DNA from: Herbinix sp.
Lineage (GTDB): Bacteria > Bacillota > Clostridia > Lachnospirales > Lachnospiraceae
Assembly (NCBI GenBank): GCA_029256105.1
Contig: JAQSYO010000010.1
Coordinates: forward strand, 55,774 to 119,773
Reading direction: 5' to 3'
Length of the DNA: 64,000 nt
Translations under genes and position numbers: made by a program
Part shown: positions 19,498 to 27,947 of the stretch, piece after piece
Layout of the letters: the number at the start of each line of letters is the position of its first letter
Numbering within the stretch: position 1 is the stretch's first letter
Notes under the pieces: model-generated
Databases searched by the model: none
What the model was told of the DNA's origin: nothing
The model's input: only the letters and a program-made list of their open reading frames with translations

Positions 19498-19870
19498 CCG
19501 CGTATAAAATATACCAACAATTTAATGGGTATATCCTAACTCCTTTCAGCAATTGTTTGTTTACTGCTACAAATTATAACATATGTAATTTAATATGTAA
19601 AATTATCATTATAAAGAACCATAAATTATTACTAACATTTATCATTTACCACCGAGGGAAGTGCGTATACATGTTATGATTATCTTTTGGATGGTGGATG
19701 AGGAGATATGTATTTCGTAATAAGCAGTTCAGAATCATAAAAGATACCAGCTTTTCGGTTGGTATCTTTTATGATTCTGAAAACTGACAACGGATATAAG
19801 GACACCGAGCATAATTAGTCATTTCTTATTAATTCTGTGAAATGTTCAGGCGGTCGAAGATATCTAAATA
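19498..19870. other. Intergenic region with a long hairpin
   Basis: No gene is supported. The only structure is the 21-bp perfect hairpin at 19729-19780. Confidence 0.6.
19729..19780. terminator. Long hairpin, probable bidirectional terminator
   Basis: A perfect 21-bp inverted repeat (19729-19749 and 19760-19780) with a 10-nt loop. The inner part AAAAGATACCA/TGGTATCTTTT looks like a bidirectional terminator. The outer TCAGAATCAT/ATGATTCTGA extends the stem, and no T-tract follows outside it. Confidence 0.55.
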
Positions 19871-20374
19871 TTACTTTGATCTAATATTATTAAACCATTC
19901 AATCGTTGCTTTACTATTTTCTTCCGGAATCTTATTTCTTACTTGTTCATGAAGCCAAGCTAAAGTCTTATTATTCAAATATTGTTTCATCTGATCTTCA
20001 GCTTCTAACATAACAACTTTTATTAGACAAGGACATTTTGTATAGGCGTCAGGTAAGTTGTTTTTATCTAAAAGGAGTCCGTTTTGCCTAATCTCGGCAC
20101 ACTGGAATAACGGCGATGTACCTTCTACTGCTTCAACGATATCCCAAAATGTTATATTGTCAGGAGTACGTGCTAAGGCATAACCTCCATTCACTCCGGG
20201 AATAGACTTGACAATTGATGATTTTCTTAATTTTGTATACACCTTTGATAAATATGTTTCAGAAACTCCCTGAAAGGTTGCTAAGTCTTTAATCCCAACA
20301 GATTTCCCGCTTGGGATATCTACCATATATAACAAACAATGTAAGGCATACTCCACTCCTATAGAAAATTGCAT
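19871..20374 (-). CDS. Rrf2 family transcriptional regulator
   Basis: A 167-residue regulator. The N-terminal winged helix-turn-helix (GIKDLATFQGVSETYLSKVY, then GGYALARTP) is typical of Rrf2. Three cysteines (C92, C114, C116 in QCAEIR and TKCPCLIK) are placed like the iron-sulfur or redox-sensing cysteines of IscR/NsrR relatives. A sensor of redox or nitrosative stress is therefore plausible but inferred. GGAGGG precedes the ATG. It is divergent from the FMN-binding protein at 20610, its likely target. Confidence 0.92.
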   Translation of the reverse strand: MQFSIGVEYALHCLLYMVDIPSGKSVGIKDLATFQGVSETYLSKVYTKLRKSSIVKSIPGVNGGYALARTPDNITFWDIVEAVEGTSPLFQCAEIRQNGLLLDKNNLPDAYTKCPCLIKVVMLEAEDQMKQYLNNKTLAWLHEQVRNKIPEENSKATIEWFNNIRSK

Positions 20375-20609
20375 TAGATTTACCCTCCGATATGATAGTA
20401 TATTCTTTCAATATAGTACTCTATTATTATTTAGTAGTCAATATCTTAGCATATGAATTAAAGATAATATTTGTCGATAATATAGATAATTACCAATTGA
20501 CAATTTACAATGATGAATATATAATAAATATAGATAACATGTATCGATGATATATATGATACATCGTTCTTAATGGTGTTATTAAATAAATATTAGGAGG
20601 ATATGTACA

Positions 20610-20984
20610 ATGCTAACAGAAAAATTTAATGAGGTATTAACAAAAGAAGGTATCGTTTCAATTATTTCATGGGGAGTAGAGGAACCGCATGTAATCAACA
20701 CTTGGAATTCATATCTTGTCGTTACAACGGATGAAAGAATTTTAATCCCTGCCGCAGGAATGCGTAAAACAGAAAAAAATGTCAATCAGAACAATAAAGT
20801 AAAGATGACGCTCGGAAGTAAAGAAGTGCTTGGTTATAAAGATTATCAAGGAACAGGATTCGTAGTGGAAGGAACTGCTAACTTTCTTGAAGCAGGTTTA
20901 GACTTCGAAATGATGAAAGAGAAATTTTCGTTTTTAAGCAGAGTATTGGAGATAACCGTTACCTCTGCAAAACAAATGATTTAG
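20610..20984 (+). CDS. Pyridoxamine-phosphate-oxidase-fold FMN-binding protein
   Basis: A 124-residue split-barrel flavin protein similar in size to the small FMN-binding proteins of anaerobes. The core includes PHVINTWNSYLVVTTDERILIPAAGMRKTEKNV (in parts) and LGYKDYQGTGFVVEGTANFLEAG. Substrate and partner are not known; small electron transfer or reductase roles occur in the family. TAGGAGG (20595-20601) precedes the ATG. It is divergent from the Rrf2 regulator across 235 nt of AT-rich DNA that contains GTATCGATGATATATATGAT-like imperfect palindromic sequence. Confidence 0.85.
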   Translation: MLTEKFNEVLTKEGIVSIISWGVEEPHVINTWNSYLVVTTDERILIPAAGMRKTEKNVNQNNKVKMTLGSKEVLGYKDYQGTGFVVEGTANFLEAGLDFEMMKEKFSFLSRVLEITVTSAKQMI

Positions 20985-21093
20985 TGTCTGAAATTAATAT
21001 AACAAGTGCTTCTATAAATTGTAGACCGGGAACATTATAACGCTAAATTCCATATAATGATTATATTGAAAATGCGATATAGGAGCAAATTGT

Positions 21094-22302
21094 ATGAGTA
21101 GACTAGACCCTGAGAAGCTGACAGTTGAATTTAAAGAAGGGGTAACTACTACAGAACCTATCATACCACGGCGTTATACACTTACTCATTCTGATATAAC
21201 TGCAGAACTTTTTTTAATGATAGGACTAGAATATGCGTATGATAAAATTAATTATTTGAGAGATGAAGTGCGAGGAGAATGGATTAAAAAAGAAAATGGC
21301 TATCTTTATTATGTATATTTATATATAGATGGACATTTCGGTCCAACAACGATAAGCACAAGAGATTTCATTTTTCGACGGGAATTACCACTAGCCTTGG
21401 AAGCGATTCGATATGGTGATAGGGAGTTTTTCAATGCACACCCGGAACTAGATAATTCTCCAATTATGGTATTCTTTCAATCAGCGGATCCTCAATATAA
21501 TAAAGTGGAAAATTGGGGTATTTTTTCAGACTATGACATTAGAAGCACCTACACAGAAGATGGGATAAGCACTACTGAAATAGGTAGGTATTTAATCGAT
21601 GTAAAAGTCGGTGATGTTACGGGAGATGGTGTAGCTGATAAGGTGTCTTTGTACGGTAGTAAACCCGAAGAGCCCTCAGAAATATTTGTTGAGAACATTA
21701 CAGTTGAAATTGAGGATGGTCATAGTAAGGAATCAGAATCCATTACACCAGAATATAATTCGGGATATAACCCCACTATATTTCTTGGGGATTTTACAAA
21801 AGACAATAGCGAGGATATTAAAATAAGTATTGATTCAGGGGGCAGTGGTGGATATGGTTATTTCTATATCTATTCCTTTAAGGATAATAAGCTTCAAGAA
21901 ATCTTTGACTTTGATAAGTACAATGAGGAATATGAGTACAGTGTAGATTATATGGATTTATATAGAGTTGCTGTAGCTAATGATATGCTAGGAAAGCTTT
22001 TTGTATTAGATATAAGCAATAAAGGCAGCGATTATTTGTCCCAATATTACGATAAAAAGGGTAAGTTAATGAAACCAGTGCAAGGGGAAGTCCTTGCTTT
22101 AAGTTCATTAGCTCCATATGTTAATGACGAAAAAAATAATACGTATGATTTATTAGCCTTTCAGCGTATTATTGGCACCACAAACAGCGACACCCTTGGT
22201 TATATCGAAAACTTACTCACGTGGGATGGACAGCGATTTGTTACATCAAGAATGCTTGTATCCATACCCGGTATGAATTTAATATCAACAAAGAAGCAAT
22301 GA
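21094..22302 (+). CDS. Staygreen-domain protein fused to a VCBS/FG-GAP-like domain
   Basis: A 402-residue protein without a signal peptide. Residues 1-150 match the staygreen (SGR) family found in plants and in some clostridia: LDPEKLTVEF, PIIPRRYTLTHSDITAELFL, LRDEVRGEW and LYIDGHFGP. Plant and some bacterial SGR proteins remove Mg from chlorophyll. Residues about 165-400 carry VGDVTGDGVADKVSLYG, LGDFTKDNSEDIKISIDSGG and related segments of a VCBS/FG-GAP-like domain. The combination is unusual, and a chlorophyll role is implausible in an anaerobic Firmicute, so the substrate is open. TAGGAGC precedes the ATG. It has its own terminator. Confidence 0.75.
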   Translation: MSRLDPEKLTVEFKEGVTTTEPIIPRRYTLTHSDITAELFLMIGLEYAYDKINYLRDEVRGEWIKKENGYLYYVYLYIDGHFGPTTISTRDFIFRRELPLALEAIRYGDREFFNAHPELDNSPIMVFFQSADPQYNKVENWGIFSDYDIRSTYTEDGISTTEIGRYLIDVKVGDVTGDGVADKVSLYGSKPEEPSEIFVENITVEIEDGHSKESESITPEYNSGYNPTIFLGDFTKDNSEDIKISIDSGGSGGYGYFYIYSFKDNKLQEIFDFDKYNEEYEYSVDYMDLYRVAVANDMLGKLFVLDISNKGSDYLSQYYDKKGKLMKPVQGEVLALSSLAPYVNDEKNNTYDLLAFQRIIGTTNSDTLGYIENLLTWDGQRFVTSRMLVSIPGMNLISTKKQ

Positions 22303-22346
22303 GTGTGCTTTCACTGATAGGTACAACCATTACCTTATACAAACAT

Positions 22347-22424
22347 AAAAGTATCAATCGTATGTTGAAGAGCCCATTGTCAATTAGTCAGGGCAGTAGA
22401 TCATTATACGATTGATACTTTTTA
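22347..22424 (+). terminator. Intrinsic terminator of the staygreen-fusion gene
   Basis: A perfect 17-bp stem (22347-22363 and 22406-22422, core GTATCAATCGTAT), with an inner GCCC/GGGC pairing in the 42-nt loop and a T-rich tail. It lies 44 nt after the stop codon. Confidence 0.85.
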
Positions 22425-22495
22425 TTATTTCAGTTGATGTTTTACTTATTCCTTAAGTAAGCCAAATGCTTCATCGAAAAGAAGCGCAGATTCTA

Positions 22496-23722
22496 TTATC
22501 TGTTTGCATACTTTTCAGCCAACTTGATTAGAAGTGCTACGCACTTATCCATTGCTTGTAAACAAGCAAATTCTGCCTTACCATGATGATTGTGACTGCC
22601 GGTTCCCAGATTTGGACAAGGTAGACCCATAAAAGATAATCTGGAGCCATCCGTACCTCCGCGGACAGGAGTGCTGACCGGGGTACCACCTAATTCTCGT
22701 ATCGCTTCATAAGCATTATCAATCAAATGCCAGTGAGGTTTGATCTGTTCGATCATATTGTAATAACTGTCTTTCAGTTCAACCCGAACGGTATCTTCCC
22801 CGTATTTCATATTTAATTTAGCAGCAGTCTCATTCAGTACTACTTTTCTTTCTTCTAACTTAGCAAGATTATGATCACGAAGGAGATAATGCATTTTTAC
22901 ATTATCAACAATACCTACAATTTTGTCTAAATGATAAAACCCGTCATAGTTTTCTGTATACTCCGGTCTTTCCTGTACCGGAAGCATCGAATTGAATTCC
23001 ATTGCAAGTAAAGAAGCGTTAACCAACTTACCTTTTGCAGAACCAGGGTGAATACTGACACCTTGAAGGAATATGTCAGCATTCGTAGCATTAAAGGTCT
23101 CATACTCAATTTCGCCAAAGGCTCCTCCATCCACTGTATAGGCAAACTCTGCGCCAAATTTCTTTACATCGAACAGATCGGCGCCTTGGCTGATTTCTTC
23201 ATCAGGTGTAAATCCGATCTTTATGGTACCATGTTTAATTTCTGGATTCATGTACAACGTTTCAGCCATGGTAAGAATTTCGGCAATGCCCGCTTTATCA
23301 TCTGCACCAAGGAGTGTAGTTCCATCGGTTACCAATAAATCCATGCCGACATATTCCTTCATAAATTTGAATTCCTCGGGATTTAATCTTACATTCTTAT
23401 CTCCATTTAGGATAATCTCTGATCCATCATAATTCTCAATGATATTTGTTTTAATATTGGTAAAGGGCACATCACGTACGACATCCATGTGCGCAATAAA
23501 ACCGATTATTGTACCTGACCAGTTTTCAATATTTGCATCTATCGTACCGAACACATAACCGTTCTCGTCCATAACAGCATCCTTCATACCGAGGCTTTTC
23601 ATTTCCTCTACGAGGGCCTTTCCAAATATCAACTGTTCCTGGGTACTAGGATGGGTAATGCTGGTATCATCCGAACCGGTTTCAAACTTTGTGTATTTAA
23701 TTAATCTTTCATAAGCTCTCAT
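22496..23722 (-). CDS. pepT: Peptidase T (tripeptide aminopeptidase)
   Basis: An M20B zinc peptidase that removes the N-terminal residue from tripeptides in the cytoplasm. The 408-residue form starts at ATG 23722, 7 nt after GGAGG; the ATG at 23725 is only 4 nt away. Metal and catalytic motifs are present: IGFIAHMDVV, LLGADDKAGIAEI, TPDEEISQGAD, TVDGGAFGEIEYE and TGSHNHHGKAE. Length and motifs match PepT closely. No operon partner is visible. Confidence 0.95.
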   Translation of the reverse strand: MRAYERLIKYTKFETGSDDTSITHPSTQEQLIFGKALVEEMKSLGMKDAVMDENGYVFGTIDANIENWSGTIIGFIAHMDVVRDVPFTNIKTNIIENYDGSEIILNGDKNVRLNPEEFKFMKEYVGMDLLVTDGTTLLGADDKAGIAEILTMAETLYMNPEIKHGTIKIGFTPDEEISQGADLFDVKKFGAEFAYTVDGGAFGEIEYETFNATNADIFLQGVSIHPGSAKGKLVNASLLAMEFNSMLPVQERPEYTENYDGFYHLDKIVGIVDNVKMHYLLRDHNLAKLEERKVVLNETAAKLNMKYGEDTVRVELKDSYYNMIEQIKPHWHLIDNAYEAIRELGGTPVSTPVRGGTDGSRLSFMGLPCPNLGTGSHNHHGKAEFACLQAMDKCVALLIKLAEKYANR

Positions 23723-23833
23723 CATATTACCTCCATTCTTATAACTCTTACTTTATTATTTCACAAAACGATCAGAAAATCTAGACCCATCGAAAATATG
23801 ATTATCAGTGCATATCTCAAAATTACGTAATCA

Positions 23834-23922
23834 GATACCTAAAAGTAACGTGATGCTTAAAAACAATGTGATACCTAAAAATAACATGATACCTAAAAAT
23901 AACGTAATACCTAAAACAACGT
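23834..23922. repeat. Tandem repeat, 18-bp unit, about five copies
   Basis: Consecutive units begin at 23834, 23852, 23870, 23888 and 23906. The consensus is GATACCTAAAAATAACGT; the last copy is 17 nt and the second is the most diverged. The array lies between pepT and the promoter of the MFS gene. A related array occurs at about 53473-53575. Confidence 0.88.
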
Positions 23923-23933
23923 GATAATAAATA

Positions 23934-23962
23934 TTGACAAACTAGTCACGCATTATTATAAT
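23934..23962 (+). promoter_or_regulatory. Consensus sigma-A promoter of the MFS gene
   Basis: TTGACA (23934-23939), a 17-nt spacer and TATAAT (23957-23962), matching the consensus at every position. Confidence 0.88.
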
Positions 23963-23981
23963 ACACGTACCTTATTGAAAA

Positions 23982-24000
23982 TTTGGTTTTATTAACCAAA
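23982..24000. promoter_or_regulatory. Candidate operator of the MFS gene
   Basis: A perfect 7-bp inverted repeat TTTGGTT/AACCAAA separated by 5 nt, located about 13-30 nt past the predicted start point. This is a position suited to repression. No adjacent regulator gene is obvious. Confidence 0.45.
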
Positions 24001-24036
24001 TAGTTAATTAAAGTTATAATAATAAAAAGAAGAGAG

Positions 24037-25302
24037 TTGATTATCATTAAATTGAGAATATTAAACACTTACAAAGGACTTCCCAGAAATATGTATATTA
24101 TGTTTGGAGCCACTGTAATTAATAGGTTTGGTGATTTTGTAATGCCTTTTTTAACGATGTACCTTACTCTTAAAATAGGTCTTTCCTTTGGAATTGCAGG
24201 TATTATTGTTACTATATCATCCTTGATAGGGATTCCTTCTTCCATCCTTGGAGGAAAATTTGCAGATGAGCTAGGAAGAAAAAAGACTTACCTCATTGCA
24301 CAAGGTGCTGCGGCATTATCCTTATTACCCTGTGCCTTTTTGAAAAATCCAGTTCCAATCGTAATATTTCTTTTATTATCTACATTTTTTCATGGTGCTG
24401 TAAGGCCACCGATGAATGCTATTGTAACGGATATTCTTCCACCGCACCAAAGACAGTTGGGATTTTCACTTCAGTATCTGGGTATTAATGTAGGCGTAGC
24501 GTTAGGACCTATCGTTGCAGGTTTTCTATTTAATAATTTCTTGCCATTGCTTTTTATAGGCGATGCAGTTACTTCTTTTATTGCATTATTTCTTATATGG
24601 AAAAATATTAAAGAAGTAAAACCGGAAAACTTAAAGGAAACAGTTTATTCGGAAAAGGAAAAAGAAGAAAAAGGGAGTACAATCAGTGCTTTATTAAAAA
24701 GACCACAAATCACAATATTCTTACTTGTATATATTCTTTATAGCTTTGTCTACACGCAACATAGATTTTCATTACCGCTGACAACGGAAGCGGTTTTTGG
24801 CAGTAGTGGTGCTAGTAAGTTTGGGTTTTTAATGAGTATAAATGCCTTTACTGTTATATTTTGCACCGTGGCGGTAACTGCAGTTACAAAGCATTTAAAG
24901 CCCCTCATTAACATAACGATAGCAGGCATCATTTATGCAGTCGGTTTTGGTATGCTTGGTTTGGTTCACAGCTACTACATGTTCATTCTGTCCACCGTAA
25001 TCTGGACCTTGGGAGAAATTCTTGTTGTTACAAACTTTGGAGTTTATTTGGCGGATAATAGTCCAAGCAACTTCCGAGCAAGATTTAATGCAGTGGGTTC
25101 TCTGAGCTGGTCTTTAGGTGCAGCCTTCGGTACTTCCATAGCAGGAAGATTCCTTCAAGAGATAGGACTTAATTACATATGGCTGCTAGCGTTTGTACTT
25201 TCAATTATTGGTACGGTAGGTATGCTTGGTATTTACATTATAGGAAAGAAGAGAAAAGAAGCTGTTAATGTAGTAGAAGTCTTAAATAATGAAGTAGGAT
25301 AA
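24037..25302 (+). CDS. Major facilitator superfamily exporter
   Basis: A 421-residue protein with about 12 membrane helices. The A-motif-like loop GGKFADELGRKKTYL lies between helices 2 and 3, and a charged central loop (KEEKGS, about 200-215) separates the two halves. The C-terminal SLGAAFGTSIAGRF segment also fits drug/H+ antiporters of the YttB/MDR type. The substrate is unknown. The start is uncertain: TTG 24037 lies right at AGAAGAGAG, and an in-frame TTG at 24052 is also possible. Its stop abuts the stop of the convergent phosphotransferase gene. Confidence 0.88.
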   Translation: MIIIKLRILNTYKGLPRNMYIMFGATVINRFGDFVMPFLTMYLTLKIGLSFGIAGIIVTISSLIGIPSSILGGKFADELGRKKTYLIAQGAAALSLLPCAFLKNPVPIVIFLLLSTFFHGAVRPPMNAIVTDILPPHQRQLGFSLQYLGINVGVALGPIVAGFLFNNFLPLLFIGDAVTSFIALFLIWKNIKEVKPENLKETVYSEKEKEEKGSTISALLKRPQITIFLLVYILYSFVYTQHRFSLPLTTEAVFGSSGASKFGFLMSINAFTVIFCTVAVTAVTKHLKPLINITIAGIIYAVGFGMLGLVHSYYMFILSTVIWTLGEILVVTNFGVYLADNSPSNFRARFNAVGSLSWSLGAAFGTSIAGRFLQEIGLNYIWLLAFVLSIIGTVGMLGIYIIGKKRKEAVNVVEVLNNEVG

Positions 25303-26166
25303 TTATATAAATTGCCACCAGCGGTTGGCTTGAACCCCCGAAGCTTGAGCGTTCCAGCATTTTCTTAAAAATTTTATAAGGGCTTCCTTTTCGAAGGGGG
25401 AGCCATAAAATACTCTTTCCGCAGCCCTTATCACCATCCATCTTGAAAACTCACTCCGGTCGAAAGGTTGAAGCTTTGCGCAAGTTGATAGATACCTACC
25501 GGAAATGACACTAGCAGAGCGACTTATAATAAAGTTCTGAAAGCCAGTAATACCAGGAAGTCTAGGAGTATTTCTTAGAATGAGATAGGTATGCGCAATA
25601 TCGGATAACTTGTTTCCGGAGGTTGCACCAAACCAATCGATAACATAATATTGTCCCTTCGTTATTATGATATTTCCCGGATGAAAATCTCCATGACAAA
25701 TATCATTTCCTCGTGGCATTTCGGATAGAATAGTAAGAATAAATTCCTTAAGCTTTGGTTCTAACAGTTCGGATTTTGGTATCAGGTGAGCGGCTCTATC
25801 GTTAATTGAAATTAGTCCTAAACCTTCAGCAGAATCTGCTATCTCCATATGTAGCGTCGCAAGTCTTTCCGCATAGTTTAAAATTTGAAGAGGACTTTTC
25901 CTTATTTGCTCAAGCATACTATCGCCATTCAGCCTCTCCATAATTAAAGAGGGTCGTTCCTCTATTTTTCGATATTCATAGACTGTAGGTACTGCTTTGT
26001 CTTTCTCTTTTAATGATTTCATAACTGACAATTCAACTTTAAGATACTCCTCATCCTCTTTGTTACGCAACACCCGTATTACCTTATTCTCATCAAGTTC
26101 ATAAATTTCTGCTTGCCCTCCCTGAGCAAGTAATTTAAGCTTATTTAATTCTATCATTTTAATCAT
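25303..26166 (-). CDS. Aminoglycoside-phosphotransferase-like kinase
   Basis: A 287-residue protein of the APH/choline kinase superfamily. The N-lobe has KLLAQGGQAEIYEL and VIRVLR with the ATP-binding Lys/Arg. The catalytic loop is ICHGDFHPGNIII, and the metal-binding motif is VIDWFGA. The phosphoacceptor is unknown; these proteins phosphorylate antibiotics, choline, sugars or amines. No Shine-Dalgarno precedes the ATG. Instead an 11-codon leader frame ends in TAATG overlapping the start, suggesting translational coupling. Confidence 0.8.
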   Translation of the reverse strand: MIKMIELNKLKLLAQGGQAEIYELDENKVIRVLRNKEDEEYLKVELSVMKSLKEKDKAVPTVYEYRKIEERPSLIMERLNGDSMLEQIRKSPLQILNYAERLATLHMEIADSAEGLGLISINDRAAHLIPKSELLEPKLKEFILTILSEMPRGNDICHGDFHPGNIIITKGQYYVIDWFGATSGNKLSDIAHTYLILRNTPRLPGITGFQNFIISRSASVISGRYLSTCAKLQPFDRSEFSRWMVIRAAERVFYGSPFEKEALIKFLRKCWNAQASGVQANRWWQFI

Positions 26167-26167
26167 T

Positions 26168-26201
26168 AGTAAGGAAAAGCATTGAATATGCTTAAACTCA
26201 C
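26168..26201 (-). promoter_or_regulatory. Possible leader peptide coupled to the phosphotransferase start
   Basis: On the - strand AAGGAAG (26218-26212) is followed by GTG at 26201 and an 11-codon frame, VSLSIFNAFPY. Its TAA overlaps the ATG at 26166 as TAATG. The downstream ATG has no binding site of its own, so reinitiation is a reasonable model. Confidence 0.35.
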
Positions 26202-26371
26202 TAAATATTCACTTCCTTTCTATAGTAGCAATAAGATTTACATATCACATATAGATAATTAATAGTAAGCACTTTCAAATTCATTAATTAAATTACTAAT
26301 GGGTAAGCATAGAGCTTAATATCTGACTTATCATCCTACGTGATTTTTATAATAAAAAATACTATATTAGA

Positions 26372-27166
26372 TTAGTTCTCTTCTGATAAAAATCCGCTCT
26401 TGATCAATATTTCTTTTACCTGATTATATTTATGATTTGATTTTATCGGGTGATCATTTATCTCATCTTCCCTGGGACATCCACACCATTTTTCGTAAAA
26501 ATAATCCAAATAATGACTATATCCTTTTTCTCTCCAATCGTCAATCAACGATAAGAAATGTTTATCTTGGCTATCATATTCTAAAACTATATTTTCTAAC
26601 CCTTGACTATTTAAACTCTGATAAGTATTAAAATGTATTATCCCTGGACCACTTAATCGCCCTTTCTTTGTTATTTTCGATTTTTCCTCATCTGAATAGC
26701 CAAGTATCAATGCGGTTAAGGGAAAACAATATTTTTCTGGTAATTTTAAAAGATCATAAATTCTATTTATATTTCCTCTGTGTATGCAATTACTGAAAAA
26801 GGAATCGATTCCGAGAGATTTCGCAGCAATAGCAGCAGTTTGGGCAGCAAGAAGTGTATCAGTACTCCCGGTTATAAAATCCGTAATAGGTATTCTGAGC
26901 TTATACTGGAAACCCAAATATTCTGCCGTATCAATTACTCTATTAAAATCAACACAGAAGATAAGCGTTATATTACCAATATATCCGATTTCTTTCATTA
27001 CTTCTTTGTCGTCTACAACTATAATTGAATATGTTTGTCTAGCGGATGCGGTAGCGGCATTAACACATGATTCTAAAATAACGGATAAATGTTCTTTTGA
27101 TATTTTTTTATCAGAAAAATGCCTAACTGTTTTTAGATTTTCAATTATATTTATTGTTTCATTCAT
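26372..27166 (-). CDS. Nitroreductase family protein
   Basis: A 264-residue FMN-dependent oxidoreductase fold. The start at 27166 has AGGAGGG 8 nt before it; a longer in-frame version adds 17 unconserved residues. Typical features are NLKTVRHFSDKKISKEHL near the N-terminus, the ATASARQTYSIIVV flavin-contact segment, DTLLAAQTAAIAAKSLGIDS and a KGRLSGPGIIHF stretch. The C-terminal extension with GYSHYLDYFYEKWCGCPRED is less usual. It lies next to a MarR gene and shares an ACCGAACTA element with it, so it is probably MarR-controlled. Confidence 0.85.
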   Translation of the reverse strand: MNETINIIENLKTVRHFSDKKISKEHLSVILESCVNAATASARQTYSIIVVDDKEVMKEIGYIGNITLIFCVDFNRVIDTAEYLGFQYKLRIPITDFITGSTDTLLAAQTAAIAAKSLGIDSFFSNCIHRGNINRIYDLLKLPEKYCFPLTALILGYSDEEKSKITKKGRLSGPGIIHFNTYQSLNSQGLENIVLEYDSQDKHFLSLIDDWREKGYSHYLDYFYEKWCGCPREDEINDHPIKSNHKYNQVKEILIKSGFLSEEN

Positions 27167-27223
27167 TTTTAAATACCCTCCTAAATTTATATTTGCTATT
27201 ATTATTGTAAGAACCAAGGTGGT

Positions 27224-27237
27224 TTGATACCGAACTA
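27224..27237. promoter_or_regulatory. Candidate MarR operator before the nitroreductase gene
   Basis: An imperfect 14-bp palindrome ending in ACCGAACTA (27229-27237), about 60 nt before the nitroreductase start. The same nonamer and dyad spacing occur before the MarR gene at 27731-27746. Confidence 0.5.
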
Positions 27238-27250
27238 TTTATAGAAAAAA

Positions 27251-27700
27251 TTATCGGATAAAATTCTGTATTACCCGATCCAATAATAAAGATAATAGTT
27301 CAATTTCTTCATCAGTAAAATCTTTGTAGAACTCATTAATTACATTTTCGGATATCTCTCTGAAGTCATTTTTTATGCTTAGCCCTTTATCTGTTAATAC
27401 TATATAGGAATATCGCTTATCTACTGAATCTGCTTCTTTCGTAACATAATTAGCTTTCAGTAATTTATCTACTAGCTGGGTAACGGTAGATTTTGAACGA
27501 TGAATCCCTTCACTTATTTCTTTCATAGTCAACTTTCCATTGTTCTCATAGAGTATATCTAATATATTACCATGGGATACGACAAGCCCTTCAATGCCAC
27601 GTTTTCTTAGCTCACACTCAATGTATTCAGTAAACTGACTTCTTATCTTTGAGATTTTAGATATAGCCAAATATTTATTGATCATAATCAACTCACTCAC
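27251..27700 (-). CDS. MarR family transcriptional regulator
   Basis: A 149-residue winged-helix regulator. The helix-turn-helix is LTMKEISEGIHRSKSTVTQLVDKLL, followed by the wing motif VDKRYSYIVLTDKG with the conserved Asp-Lys-Arg. MarR proteins usually respond to small aromatic ligands or redox state; the ligand is not known here. It lies 84 nt upstream of the nitroreductase on the same strand, with an ACCGAACTA operator candidate before each gene, which suggests autoregulation. Confidence 0.92.
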   Translation of the reverse strand: MSELIMINKYLAISKISKIRSQFTEYIECELRKRGIEGLVVSHGNILDILYENNGKLTMKEISEGIHRSKSTVTQLVDKLLKANYVTKEADSVDKRYSYIVLTDKGLSIKNDFREISENVINEFYKDFTDEEIELLSLLLDRVIQNFIR

Positions 27701-27730
27701 TTTTATATTTTATTTGTTACTATAAGTATA

Positions 27731-27746
27731 GTACGGCACCGAACTA
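27731..27746. promoter_or_regulatory. Candidate MarR operator before the MarR gene
   Basis: GTACGGCACCGAAC forms a 10-of-14 match dyad within the MarR promoter region. It contains the ACCGAACTA nonamer shared with 27229-27237. Confidence 0.5.
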
Positions 27747-27789
27747 ATGTCAAATAGAAGATCAACTGAAAACAAATATCTTTTCATTT

Positions 27790-27822
27790 GGTCATATTCA
27801 GGTCATAATAGGGGGGTATATT
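27790..27822 (+). promoter_or_regulatory. HssR-like direct repeat and promoter of the HrtBA-like operon
   Basis: GGTCATATT (27790-27798) and GGTCATAAT (27801-27809) form a direct repeat with a 2-nt spacer, 11 nt from start to start. This is the layout recognised by OmpR-type regulators. It closely resembles the staphylococcal HssR site, which has two GTTCATATT half-sites 2 nt apart. A TATATT at 27817-27822 could serve as the -10 box. Confidence 0.6.
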
Positions 27823-27947
27823 TGGTACATCGATAAGCGAAACAGCTGTTGCGTAGAGGAAATAAGTATGAAATTAAATAACCCTCCCAAATCTTCATCG
27901 TACGGGTTAATGTCATTGCCGCAAGATAGCGGAGAAATGGAGTAAAT

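Noticed and set aside
26784..27227. A 147-codon plus-strand frame across the nitroreductase gene
   Set aside because: It is antisense to a gene with clear flavin-protein motifs and has no binding site.
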